Assembly: GCA_934630375.1 (NCBI GenBank)
Contig: CAKTVQ010000014.1
Location: 1-41,994, forward strand
Direction of reading: 5' to 3'
Source: an uncultured Collinsella sp.
GTDB taxonomy: Bacteria > Actinomycetota > Coriobacteriia > Coriobacteriales > Coriobacteriaceae
DNA: 41,994 bases
Part shown: in pieces, positions 17,304-24,945 of the stretch
How positions within the stretch are numbered: the first letter of the stretch is position 1
Layout of the letters: the number at the start of each line of letters is the position of its first letter
Position numbers and translations under genes: made by a program
Notes under the pieces: generated by a model
Databases searched by the model: none
The model's input: the letters and a program-made list of their open reading frames with translations, nothing else
What the model was told of the DNA's origin: nothing

Positions 17304-17756
17304 CTAGCCCTCGAGGCCGGCGTTGATAAGCTCGGCAATCTCTACGGGGTCGGTGCTTTCGCGCACCTTGTCGCGGAAACCAGCGTCCATCAGCATCACG
17401 GCCGCCTTGGAAAGCAGGCGCAAATGCGTGGTGCCAGCCTCGCCAGCGGGAACATACAGCGCAAGCGCGACATCGACGGGAACGCCGTCAAAGCTCGGCC
17501 ACTCAACGGGCTCGGCCAACTTGAGCACGGCCACGCCCGGCGTATGAATCGCATCGCTCTTGGCATGCGGAACGGCAAAGCCAGCGACAAGACCGGTCTC
17601 GGCCTCATTTTCGCGAGCAATAAAGGCGGCCTCTACGGCAGACGCGTCATCGGCAAAGCCAAGTTCAACAGCCTGCTCGGACAAATAATGCAGAGCATCC
17701 TCGCGCGAGGCGGCAGCATGTCCGATCGTCACCTGATTGGCAGATACAAATCCCAT
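17304..17756 (-). CDS. PTS EIIA protein, fructose/mannitol type
   Basis: A 150-residue cytoplasmic phosphocarrier of the PTS EIIA-2 family, which passes phosphate from HPr to the EIIB domain. The active-site histidine is His64 in AGFAVPHAKSDAI. The rest of the domain (VAVLKLAEPVEWPSFDGVPVDVALALYVP, LLSKAAVMLMDAGFRDKVR) follows the family pattern. Start ATG 17756 has GGAGGG upstream, inside the 12-base gap after the transketolase C-terminal subunit. It is the last gene of the sugar operon; its likely partner EIIBC is the first, four genes upstream. GGCCCTTTTCC-rich sequence after the gene is followed by the repeats at 17055-17187. Confidence 0.93.
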   Translation of the reverse strand: MGFVSANQVTIGHAAASREDALHYLSEQAVELGFADDASAVEAAFIARENEAETGLVAGFAVPHAKSDAIHTPGVAVLKLAEPVEWPSFDGVPVDVALALYVPAGEAGTTHLRLLSKAAVMLMDAGFRDKVRESTDPVEIAELINAGLEG

Positions 17757-17768
17757 GGAAAACCCTCC

Positions 17769-18707
17769 TTACAGCACGGACCTGACCGCGGCTTCGATGC
17801 CGTCGGCATCCAAACCGTACTTGTGCAGCAAATCGACCGCGGGGCCAGACTCGCCATACACATCGCGCACGCCGACGCGACGCATCGGCACCGGATGCTG
17901 CTCGGCAAGCACCGAGGCAACCGCCTCGCCAAGACCGCCGATAATCGAATGCTCCTCGGCGGTGACCACGCGACCGGTCTTCTTTGCGCTGGCGACAACC
18001 AGGCGCTCGTCGAGCGGCTTGATCGTGTGCATGTTGATAACCTCGGCATCGATGCCATCGGCGGCGAGCGCCTCGGCAGCGGCAAGCGCCTCGGCGACCA
18101 TAAGGCCGCAGGCGACGATGGTCACATCGGACCCCTCGCGCACGACCACGCCGCGACCAATCTTGAACTCATAGTCCTCGCGGTCGTTGATGACCGGCGT
18201 CGCCAGGCGGCCGAAGCGCATGTAGACCGGTCCCTCAAACTCGTAGGCGGCGCGCACGCAGGCGCGGGCCTCGACATCGTCGGCGGGGACGACCACGGTC
18301 ATGCCCGGGATCGTGCGCATGAGCGCGATGTCCTCGCAGCACTGGTGCGTGGCGCCATCCTCACCCACCGAAATGCCCGCGTGTGTAGCGCCGATCTTGA
18401 CGTTGAGATGCGGGTAGCCGATGGAGTTGCGGACCTGTTCGTAGGCGCGACCGGCGGCAAACATGGCAAAGGTGCTCGCGAAGGCAACGCGGCCCGTGGT
18501 CGCGATGCCGGCGGCAAGGCCCATCAGGTTGCTCTCGGCGATGCCGGCATCATAGAAGCGCTCGGGATGGGCGGCCTTAAACTTGCCGGTCTGCGTGGCG
18601 GCCGCCAGGTCGGCATCGAGAACCACGAAGTCATCGCGCTCGTTGCCCAGCTCGACAAGCGCCTCGCCGTAGCTTACGCGCGTGGCGACTTTTTTGACCT
18701 CTGCCAT
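17769..18707 (-). CDS. transketolase, C-terminal subunit
   Basis: A 312-residue half of a split transketolase, holding the pyrimidine-binding and C-terminal domains. GIAESNLMGLAAGIATTGRVAFASTFAMF includes the glutamate that activates thiamine diphosphate. Later motifs are ATHAGISVGEDGATHQ and AEEHSIIGGLGEAVASVLAE. The enzyme moves two-carbon units between sugar phosphates together with the N-terminal subunit encoded just upstream. The start ATG 18707 overlaps the upstream stop by one base (TAATG) and has GAGGAGC upstream, so the two subunits are translationally coupled and can be made in equal amounts. A longer reading upstream lies within the other subunit and is not used. Confidence 0.95.
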   Translation of the reverse strand: MAEVKKVATRVSYGEALVELGNERDDFVVLDADLAAATQTGKFKAAHPERFYDAGIAESNLMGLAAGIATTGRVAFASTFAMFAAGRAYEQVRNSIGYPHLNVKIGATHAGISVGEDGATHQCCEDIALMRTIPGMTVVVPADDVEARACVRAAYEFEGPVYMRFGRLATPVINDREDYEFKIGRGVVVREGSDVTIVACGLMVAEALAAAEALAADGIDAEVINMHTIKPLDERLVVASAKKTGRVVTAEEHSIIGGLGEAVASVLAEQHPVPMRRVGVRDVYGESGPAVDLLHKYGLDADGIEAAVRSVL

Positions 18708-19537
18708 TAGAGCTCCTCCCCTGCTGCCGCGAGCTCGGCCATAGCCTGCTCGAACTGCTCGTCGTTGGGCGCCTTGCCATGCCAGCCCACCTGGTTCTCC
18801 ATAAAGGAGACGCCCTTGCCCTTCACCGTCTCGGCGATGATGGCTACAGGCGCGCCGCTCACCTTGCGAGCCTCGGCGAAAGCAGCTGCGATCTGCTCCA
18901 TGTCGTTGCCGTCGGCTAGCTCGATCACATGCCACTTGAAGGCGCGGAACTTATCTGCGAGCGGCATCGCCGAGTTGACCTCGTCGATCGTTCCGTCAAT
19001 CTGCAGGCCGTTGTGGTCGACGACCGCCACAAGGTTGTCGAGCGCGTGGTTACCGGCGAACATGGCCGCTTCCCACACCTGTCCCTCCTCGCACTCGCCG
19101 TCGCCCAGCAGCGTGTAGACACGGTAGCTGTCGCCCCAGTGCTTGGCGGCAAGCGCCATTCCAACAGCAGCGGAAATGCCCTGTCCGAGCGAGCCGGTGG
19201 ACATGTCAACGCCCGGGGTGTCGTTCATATTGGGGTGGCCTTGCAGACGGCTGCCAATATGACGGAGCGTCTCGAGCTCCTCCTTGCCGAAGAACCCGCG
19301 CTCGGCAAGCACGGCGTAGAGGGCGGGGGCGCAGTGGCCCTTGGAAAGCACGAAGCGGTCGCGGTCGGCGCGACGCGAATCCGCCGGGTCGACATCCATC
19401 TCTGCAAAGTAGAGATAGGTCATGATGTCGGCAGCGCCAAGCGATCCGCCCGGATGTCCCGACTTGGCAGCATGAACCGCCGTCACGACACCCTTCCTGA
19501 CCTCGTTGGCAACCTTCGCCAGCTCCTGATTGGTCAT
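18707..19537 (-). CDS. transketolase, N-terminal subunit
   Basis: A 276-residue half carrying the diphosphate-binding domain of transketolase. AAKSGHPGGSLGAADIMTYLYF, LSKGHCAPALYAVLAERGFF and GSLGQGISAAVGMALA are family signatures. The thiamine-diphosphate and magnesium motif is LLGDGECEEGQVWEAA leading to VVDHNGLQIDG. The start ATG 19537 has AGAGGAA upstream. It follows transaldolase by 64 bases and overlaps the C-terminal subunit. Whether it serves central metabolism or only this sugar operon cannot be decided from the window; the operon context favours the latter. Confidence 0.95.
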   Translation of the reverse strand: MTNQELAKVANEVRKGVVTAVHAAKSGHPGGSLGAADIMTYLYFAEMDVDPADSRRADRDRFVLSKGHCAPALYAVLAERGFFGKEELETLRHIGSRLQGHPNMNDTPGVDMSTGSLGQGISAAVGMALAAKHWGDSYRVYTLLGDGECEEGQVWEAAMFAGNHALDNLVAVVDHNGLQIDGTIDEVNSAMPLADKFRAFKWHVIELADGNDMEQIAAAFAEARKVSGAPVAIIAETVKGKGVSFMENQVGWHGKAPNDEQFEQAMAELAAAGEEL

Positions 19538-19601
19538 AGGGAATTCCTCTCTTGAGCGCGCCTGCCCGGCATGGACAAATGCCAGGCAGGCGAAGCCATC
19601 G

Positions 19602-20285
19602 TTACTGGGCGCTGACAACCTTCTGCCAGTCGGCCTCAAAGCTCGCGAGGCCCTGATCGGTCAGCGGATGGTGCAGGCACTTCTTAAGGGCTGCCATGGG
19701 CACGGTCGCGATGTCGGCGCCGAGCAGCGCGGCCTGGGTCACGTGGTTGGGCGTGCGGACCGAGGCGGTGATGATCTCGACGGTGTCGTCGACGTTCTTG
19801 CCCGTCCAGTCGTAGTTCTTAATGCAGGTCACGACGTTGTCGAGCTGCGAGATACCGTCCTCGGCGATGTCGTCGAAACGACCGACGAACGGGCTGATGT
19901 AGCGGGCGCCGGCGTTGGCGGCCATAAGGGCCTGCGTCGGCGAGAAGACGAGCGTCATGTTGACGCGCACGCCCGCATCGGCCAGCGCACGGCAGGCGGC
20001 GAGGCCGGCCTCGCACACGGGAAGCTTGACCACGATGTTGGGGGCGAGGGCGGCAAGGCGCTTTCCCTCCTCGATCATACCCTCGGCCGTAGTGGCGGTT
20101 GACTCGGCGGAAACGGGCAGGCCATCGCAGAGCTCGGCGATCTTGAGCATATGCGGCTCAAAGTCGGCAAGCTTGCCGCCGGTCTTGGCGTACAGGGACG
20201 GGTTGGTGGTAACACCGGCCAGGCAGCCCCAGCTCTTGGCCTCGGCGATCTCGTCCAGGTTGGCGGTATCGATAAAGAACTTCAT
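19602..20285 (-). CDS. transaldolase, small (FSA/TalC-like) subfamily
   Basis: A 227-residue Schiff-base aldolase of the short transaldolase family. The catalytic lysine is Lys87 in NIVVKLPV. Two positions separate fructose-6-phosphate aldolases from true transaldolases: E. coli FSA has Gln59 and Tyr131. Here the aligned residues, with the same offset of two as the lysine, are Glu61 (VSAEST) and Phe133 (SPFVGRF). This is the transaldolase state. It therefore most likely moves a dihydroxyacetone unit between sugar phosphates. It lies between the aldolase-like subunit and transketolase in the operon. A structured repeat fills the gap before it. Start ATG 20285 has GAAGGGG upstream. Confidence 0.93.
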   Translation of the reverse strand: MKFFIDTANLDEIAEAKSWGCLAGVTTNPSLYAKTGGKLADFEPHMLKIAELCDGLPVSAESTATTAEGMIEEGKRLAALAPNIVVKLPVCEAGLAACRALADAGVRVNMTLVFSPTQALMAANAGARYISPFVGRFDDIAEDGISQLDNVVTCIKNYDWTGKNVDDTVEIITASVRTPNHVTQAALLGADIATVPMAALKKCLHHPLTDQGLASFEADWQKVVSAQ

Positions 20286-20353
20286 GGTGAACCCCTTCGA
20301 AGGAATGGCTAGTAATCAAATCGCTGGTTGAACCAAAGCCAGCGAGCGGGCAG

Positions 20354-20436
20354 CTGCCGTGGCAAGGTGGCGCGAAAGAGGAGCGAAGCGTACTTTGGTA
20401 CGCGAGCGACGGTTTGAGCGCCAGATTGCCCGGCAG
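20354..20436 (+). repeat. structured intergenic element (copy 1)
   Basis: Outer stem CTGCCG/CGGCAG, then GCAA/TTGC, a GG/GA internal loop, and inner stem TGGCGC/GCGCCA (20368-20373, 20418-20423). Between them are GAAAGAGGAGCGAA, hairpin GCGTAC-TTTG-GTACGC (20388-20403) and GAGCGACGGTTTGA. CAGATTGCC follows the inner stem. A separate hairpin with GCCGGG/CCCGGC arms lies just after, at about 20453-20489. It sits between the aldolase-like gene and the transaldolase gene of the operon. Confidence 0.75.
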
Positions 20437-20508
20437 ATGTCCGCACAGCGTGTGCCGGGCCTGTGGCTGGGACATGCCCCAGACCCGGCGTCGCGTAGGA
20501 AAAGCTAC

Positions 20509-21783
20509 TTACTCGGCAAGAGCCTTCTCGATGCGGGTCGTGACGCCCTTAAGATTCAGGCCCACGACGTACTGCTTGATCGGGCGCTTGATGTGCTCGA
20601 CCACAAAGCGCTTGCCGTCGATGTCCTGAGTGGCGAGGTTGCGGTAGAGCTTTTCGACCTGTTCCTTGACCTCGGGGTCGTTGAATGCATAGTGACCGGA
20701 AACATCCAGGATCTTCAGGCTGAGCTCATCGTCGGCAAGGATGTCGTCGACCTGCAGGTTGACGTCGTCGCCGGTCATCCACTTGCGCCAACGCTCGGTC
20801 TTGATGGCCTTGACCAGCAGCGTGTGATACAGGTCGGAGGGATCGTCGCACAGGCCGTTGTCGACCAGGATCTGCTCGGTAGCGCAGAGCTTGAGGTAAG
20901 CGCGGGTCTCCTCGGTGCCGTACTGGGGGGCGACATTGGAGGCCGTCACGTGAGCCGGGATGTGCTCGAGCAGCGTCGCATCATCCAAGTAGTCGGCGTT
21001 GTGCTCCTTCAGGCCCACGCCGTAGCGCTTGGCCATATCGGCAAGCTCGCGAGCGTTCTTAAAGTTGTAGTGGCCAACCTGCTCCGTCCAGCGGGTAAGG
21101 GTGCCGGTCTGGCCGACGATGAAGGTGGGCATGGGGCATCCGCGCTTCTCGAGCTCGGGCTGCAGCTGAGAGATGAACTCCTCGTACTTGTCGGTGGAGG
21201 TCAGGCCGCCGTTGGTCTCCTCGGTGCCGACCTCATATGCGACCTCGGGCAGATTGTGCTCGCGGCGATACTGCTCAAGATAGTCGATGAGGTCGATCGT
21301 GCGGCGAAGCACCACATCGAGCGGGATGACCTTACCGATCTGATAGGGGTCCTTGGTCGGATCCACCATCAGCAGGTCGAAGCCGGCCTCCATGTCGGCG
21401 ACAAAGGACTTGCGAGCGAGCTCCATGGCCTCATCCTCGGGCAGGTGGGCGTTGCGCTCCTCATCGCGCTGCCACGGACCGCCGTGGTCGCGGCACAGGT
21501 AGTACGGACCGGTGTAGCCAACCTCGTCGGCGACCTTCTTGATGTCGGCGGCAAAGCGCGTCTGGTCCCAACCGTTCACGTAGCCGGCGCCCATCTCGTC
21601 CATATCGACCTGGTTGCGGCTGGCGATGAACATGGGCGGAAAGTCCTCATCGCGGGCAAGCTCGAACACGGCCTGGATCAGATTGGGGCTCATGGGGCCA
21701 ATGCCGACCATGGTTGCGTGGTCGCCGCTATCCTGCAGCTTGAGCATGCCCTGAACGGCCTGGCGGATGGTGAGATTGGACAT
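20509..21783 (-). CDS. GatZ/KbaZ-family tagatose-bisphosphate aldolase subunit
   Basis: A 424-residue protein of the family that includes GatZ and KbaZ, described as the non-catalytic subunit needed for full activity of class II tagatose-1,6-bisphosphate aldolase. It has a TIM-barrel-like pattern with MVGIGPMSPNLIQAVFELA, PPMFIASRNQVD, YYLCRDHGGPWQRDEE, FDLLMVDPTKDP and VAYEVGTEETNGG. Conserved His, Asp and Glu residues suggest it could itself bind metal or substrate. No catalytic GatY/KbaY partner is encoded in the window. Start ATG 21783 follows AGGAGAAGGAG. It is second in the operon after PTS EIIBC. Confidence 0.88.
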   Translation of the reverse strand: MSNLTIRQAVQGMLKLQDSGDHATMVGIGPMSPNLIQAVFELARDEDFPPMFIASRNQVDMDEMGAGYVNGWDQTRFAADIKKVADEVGYTGPYYLCRDHGGPWQRDEERNAHLPEDEAMELARKSFVADMEAGFDLLMVDPTKDPYQIGKVIPLDVVLRRTIDLIDYLEQYRREHNLPEVAYEVGTEETNGGLTSTDKYEEFISQLQPELEKRGCPMPTFIVGQTGTLTRWTEQVGHYNFKNARELADMAKRYGVGLKEHNADYLDDATLLEHIPAHVTASNVAPQYGTEETRAYLKLCATEQILVDNGLCDDPSDLYHTLLVKAIKTERWRKWMTGDDVNLQVDDILADDELSLKILDVSGHYAFNDPEVKEQVEKLYRNLATQDIDGKRFVVEHIKRPIKQYVVGLNLKGVTTRIEKALAE

Positions 21784-21875
21784 TTTGTTCTCCTTCTCCT
21801 AAGGATTTTTGACAAAAGTTCCCTGGGGCCCGGGTTCGAGCCCTTTCAGTGCGGATGGATTTTGTTGTTTAGGGG

Positions 21876-21913
21876 CGGTTACGCGGAGTCAAATCCAGTC
21901 CTCCGCGCAACCG
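21876..21913 (-). promoter_or_regulatory. intra-operon hairpin between EIIBC and aldolase-subunit genes
   Basis: CGGTTACGCGGAG (21876-21888) pairs with CTCCGCGCAACCG (21901-21913) with one mismatch; the loop is 12 bases. It lies 15 bases after the EIIBC stop and has no T run, so it is more likely an mRNA stability or processing hairpin than a full terminator. Confidence 0.5.
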
Positions 21914-21927
21914 GAGTCCTTTAAGGT

Positions 21928-23400
21928 TTACTTAGCCTGCTTGTCAAGCTTGGGCTTCATGGCGATCAGGATCGCGGCGGCGACCACGGAGCCGATCACG
22001 ATGTCCAGGCAGAACAGCGCGACGTTGTTCGTGGCCAGGGCGACGATAAAGCCGCCGTGCGGAACGTAGCAGTCGATGCCCTGGAAGGCGGCGAGAGCGG
22101 CGCCCACGGCAGAGCCGATGCAGATGCCGGGCAGAGTGTGGCCAAGATCCTTGACCGCGAAGGGAATAGCGCCCTCGGTAATACCGATGCAGCCCATGAA
22201 CAGTGCGGAGATACCCATCTGGCGGTCAGCGTCATCGAACTTGTTCTTGGCGATGAGCGCGGCAAGACCGCAAGCGATCGGGGGAATGGCGACGGCGACG
22301 CGGAACATGCCGTTGGGGCCATAGATGCCGGAGGCCATGATGGCCATGGTAAAGGTCGAGGCGGTCTTGTTGATGGGGCCACCCATATCGAAGGCGGTCA
22401 TAACGCCGATGACCAGGCCCAGGACGACGGCGGAGCCGCCCTGCAGGCTACCGAGCACGCTGGTGAGCCAGTCCATCACAAAGCCAAGCGGCGTGGCCAA
22501 GATGTAGATGTAGGCCATGCCCAGGACGAGCGAGGTCAGAATCGGGATGATCAGGATCGGCATGATGGTCTGGATGGTGTTGTTGACCTTCCAGGTTTTC
22601 ATCCAGCGGACAAAGTAGCCGCAGATGACGGCCATGATCATGGCACCCAAGAAGCCGGTCGAAACGCTGTTGCCGCTCGGGGTGACGACGGCGTTGTTGA
22701 CCAGATAGCCCAAGACAAAACCGGGGGCAAGTGCGGGCTTGCCGGCCATCGAGTAGGCGATGTATGCCGCAAGCACCGGGATCATCATGGAGATGCCGGC
22801 CATGCCGATGGTGTTAAGGCTCACCATCAGTGGGTTGGTGACCTCCATGCCGCTGGCGCCGGCGGTGCCGGATGCCAACGAGAATGCAAGGAACACGCCA
22901 CCGATAACGACGATGGGGATAAAATAGGAAACGCCGGTATTGAATGCATTGAGCAGCGTCTTACCAGGATCGGCAAAGATGGACTGCTTGGACGCCGGTG
23001 TCGGGGCCTGCGGGGCAGCGGAGACGGCCTTCTTCTCTGCCTTGGCCTCGGCCTTGGGCGCGTCAACGGCGCCACCCGTCGCCTTGATGATCTCGACAGC
23101 CTGGTCGATGATCTTGACCGGATCGGCAATCACGTCGGAAGTGCCGACCTTCAGGAACTTGCCCTCGGCCATCTTCTGCTCAAAGCGATCTTCGTTCTCG
23201 ACGCCCACATCGACGGACTCAAGGACCAGGTCGGCGGAGTCCACGTCTTCCTGCGTGAGCTCATTCTCGATGCCCAGACCACCCTGAGCCTCGACCTTGC
23301 ACTCGATGCCACGAGCGGCGCATTCATCCTGAATCGCCTTCTGGGCCATATACGTGTGGGCGATTCCCACGGTACAGGCGGCAACGCCTACGATCTTCAT
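21928..23400 (-). CDS. PTS fructose-type EIIBC permease
   Basis: A 490-residue sugar permease that imports and phosphorylates its substrate. The EIIB domain (1-105) carries the phosphorylated Cys9 in VAACTVGIAHTYMAQKAI; the usual CPTGIAHT is CTVGIAHT here. An Ala/Pro/Lys linker (about 110-140) leads to an EIIC domain with about nine helices, including SYFIPIVVIGGVFLAFSLASG and the family motif GAIPFAVKD. Start ATG 23400 follows GAGGGAA; a longer reading to 23502 has no ribosome site. It is first in the operon. The family includes fructose, mannose-derivative and tagatose transporters; the substrate here is not certain. EIIA is encoded at the far end of the operon. Confidence 0.92.
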   Translation of the reverse strand: MKIVGVAACTVGIAHTYMAQKAIQDECAARGIECKVEAQGGLGIENELTQEDVDSADLVLESVDVGVENEDRFEQKMAEGKFLKVGTSDVIADPVKIIDQAVEIIKATGGAVDAPKAEAKAEKKAVSAAPQAPTPASKQSIFADPGKTLLNAFNTGVSYFIPIVVIGGVFLAFSLASGTAGASGMEVTNPLMVSLNTIGMAGISMMIPVLAAYIAYSMAGKPALAPGFVLGYLVNNAVVTPSGNSVSTGFLGAMIMAVICGYFVRWMKTWKVNNTIQTIMPILIIPILTSLVLGMAYIYILATPLGFVMDWLTSVLGSLQGGSAVVLGLVIGVMTAFDMGGPINKTASTFTMAIMASGIYGPNGMFRVAVAIPPIACGLAALIAKNKFDDADRQMGISALFMGCIGITEGAIPFAVKDLGHTLPGICIGSAVGAALAAFQGIDCYVPHGGFIVALATNNVALFCLDIVIGSVVAAAILIAMKPKLDKQAK

Positions 23401-23500
23401 TGCTTCCCTCTTTTCATAGAGTTGCGTGCGCAAGACACCGTTTGCGGAGGCCTCCGGAGCATCCCCTGCCGTTTGGACTTGCTGTCTTTTCGACAAGACC

Positions 23501-23594
23501 AATATAGGTGCTCACTTTTCTTAATGCCAGCTCATTTCGGTAAACGCGCAGGTCAGAGCGTTGGTTATGCTCTTTGGTTATGCGTTTAACCAAA
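23501..23594. promoter_or_regulatory. divergent control region with LacI-type operator
   Basis: A perfect palindrome, TTTGGTTA-TGCGTT-TAACCAAA, lies at 23573-23594, with a half-site TTGGTTATGC repeated at 23561-23570. TATATT on the minus strand (23501-23506) is a possible -10 box for the PTS operon. The 415-base gap separates the operon from its divergent LacI regulator, so this is the natural operator region. The T- and A-rich stretch to about 23660 may hold the regulator promoter, but no clear boxes are seen. Confidence 0.55.
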
Positions 23595-23815
23595 ATTGAA
23601 TCCTGCGTTTTTAACCTCGATTTAAAAAGTCAAGAAGTATTTGATTTTCTCGGTGGACGGCAAACTCATATATCTGTCTTGGATTTAGGTGGCCCGCAAG
23701 CGCCGCATTGTTGCATACTCATGAAGGGCGGGAGGGGGCGCCAACAGGAGAAGCACCCGCGCCCAAAACTCAAAGCACCAAGCCGGGAAACGTTCATCTG
23801 TCGGAAGGAGTCGCT

Positions 23816-24826
23816 GTGGCAAAACAGCGCGTTACGATTGCAGACGTCGCTCGCGAGGCTGGGACCTCAACGGCAAGCGTCTCGTACTACCTCAACGACA
23901 AACGGGATAAGCTCAGCGAGAAAACGCAGGCGAAGATTGCGCGCGTCATCAAGGAACTCGGATACGTTCCCAACGCGCAGGCGCAGACGCTCACCGGCAA
24001 ACAAACCCACGTCATCGCCATTATCATTTTGGATAACACCAACAAGTGGGCAGGACTTGTCCTCAACGGCATGGAACAGGTCATGCTCCCTGCGGGCTAC
24101 CAGACGGTCGTCTGCACGAGCAACTTCGATCCCGACACCGAGCTCATGTACGTCGAAAAGATGCTCTCGTTGGGCGTCGATGGCTTTATCATCCAGCCCA
24201 CGGCAAACTTCAAAGCCGTCCACGACCGCATTAGGCGCGCCGGCAAGCCGGTCGTCTTCTTCGATGCGGCCATCTATAGCCCGGGCACCAGCTGGATAAA
24301 AACCAACCTCTACGACGGCGTATACAACGCCACGCAGGCGCTTCTCGATGCCGGCTACGAAGATTTCTTTTCCATCGCCGCCAATATGACCGAAATGCGC
24401 ACCCGCATGGAGCGTTTCCAGGGCTATGCCGAGGCGCTGGCCGCAAACGGGCAGCTCTACAAAGCCATCCCCATCGACCACAACAAGCCGTCAATCAGCG
24501 AACTCACCGAGTACTTTAAGTACAAGTTCAATCCCGCCAAGCGCACGCTTATCTTTGTACAAAACCAATGGGCACTTCCCCGTGTCTACAAGGCGCTTCA
24601 GCCTATGGCCCATCTGATTCCACAGCAAATCGGCCTTTTGGGACTCAACTGCGAGGATTGGACCAATCTCACCACGCCCACCGTCTCCACCATCATCGAG
24701 CCCGTCGACCAGGAAGGCCGCGAGGCGGCCGAGATGCTGCTCGCCCTGCTTGACGGCAGCAGCGAACCCGGCGAGCAGCGCATCCTCGAGTGCAAGCTCA
24801 ACTGGCTCGACTCCACCTCGATCTAG
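23816..24826 (+). CDS. LacI-family regulator of the divergent sugar operon
   Basis: About 336 residues from GTG 23816, which has GGAAGGAG six bases upstream; an in-frame ATG at 23708 has no ribosome site and its product upstream of the helix-turn-helix looks non-coding. The DNA-binding region is VTIADVAREAGTSTASVSYYLNDK with hinge ELGYVPNAQAQTLTGK. The effector domain resembles sugar-binding proteins (HVIAIIILDNTNKWAGLVLNGMEQ, VDGFIIQPTANFKAVHDRI, LLGLNCEDWTNLTTPTVSTI). The last motif differs from the common G(F/Y)DD form. It is divergent from the PTS-aldolase-transaldolase-transketolase operon and probably represses it; the inducer would be a sugar or sugar phosphate of that pathway. Confidence 0.9.
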   Translation: MAKQRVTIADVAREAGTSTASVSYYLNDKRDKLSEKTQAKIARVIKELGYVPNAQAQTLTGKQTHVIAIIILDNTNKWAGLVLNGMEQVMLPAGYQTVVCTSNFDPDTELMYVEKMLSLGVDGFIIQPTANFKAVHDRIRRAGKPVVFFDAAIYSPGTSWIKTNLYDGVYNATQALLDAGYEDFFSIAANMTEMRTRMERFQGYAEALAANGQLYKAIPIDHNKPSISELTEYFKYKFNPAKRTLIFVQNQWALPRVYKALQPMAHLIPQQIGLLGLNCEDWTNLTTPTVSTIIEPVDQEGREAAEMLLALLDGSSEPGEQRILECKLNWLDSTSI

Positions 24827-24831
24827 ACCGC

Positions 24832-24860
24832 GGGACAAAGTAATCAGGAGTGTTTGTCCC
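24832..24860. repeat. short GGGACAAA palindrome after the LacI gene
   Basis: GGGACAAA and TTTGTCCC form a perfect 8-base stem with a 13-base loop, 6 bases after the stop. AAATCTTAAG follows, a weak tail for termination. It resembles the GGGACAG palindromes in size and place. Confidence 0.5.
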
Positions 24861-24945
24861 AAATCTTAAGTATTTGTTCGATCGAATGACCTGCGATGGC
24901 ACCTGCTAGACTGGTAGATTCCCAACCGTCTAGCCAGGAGCCTCC

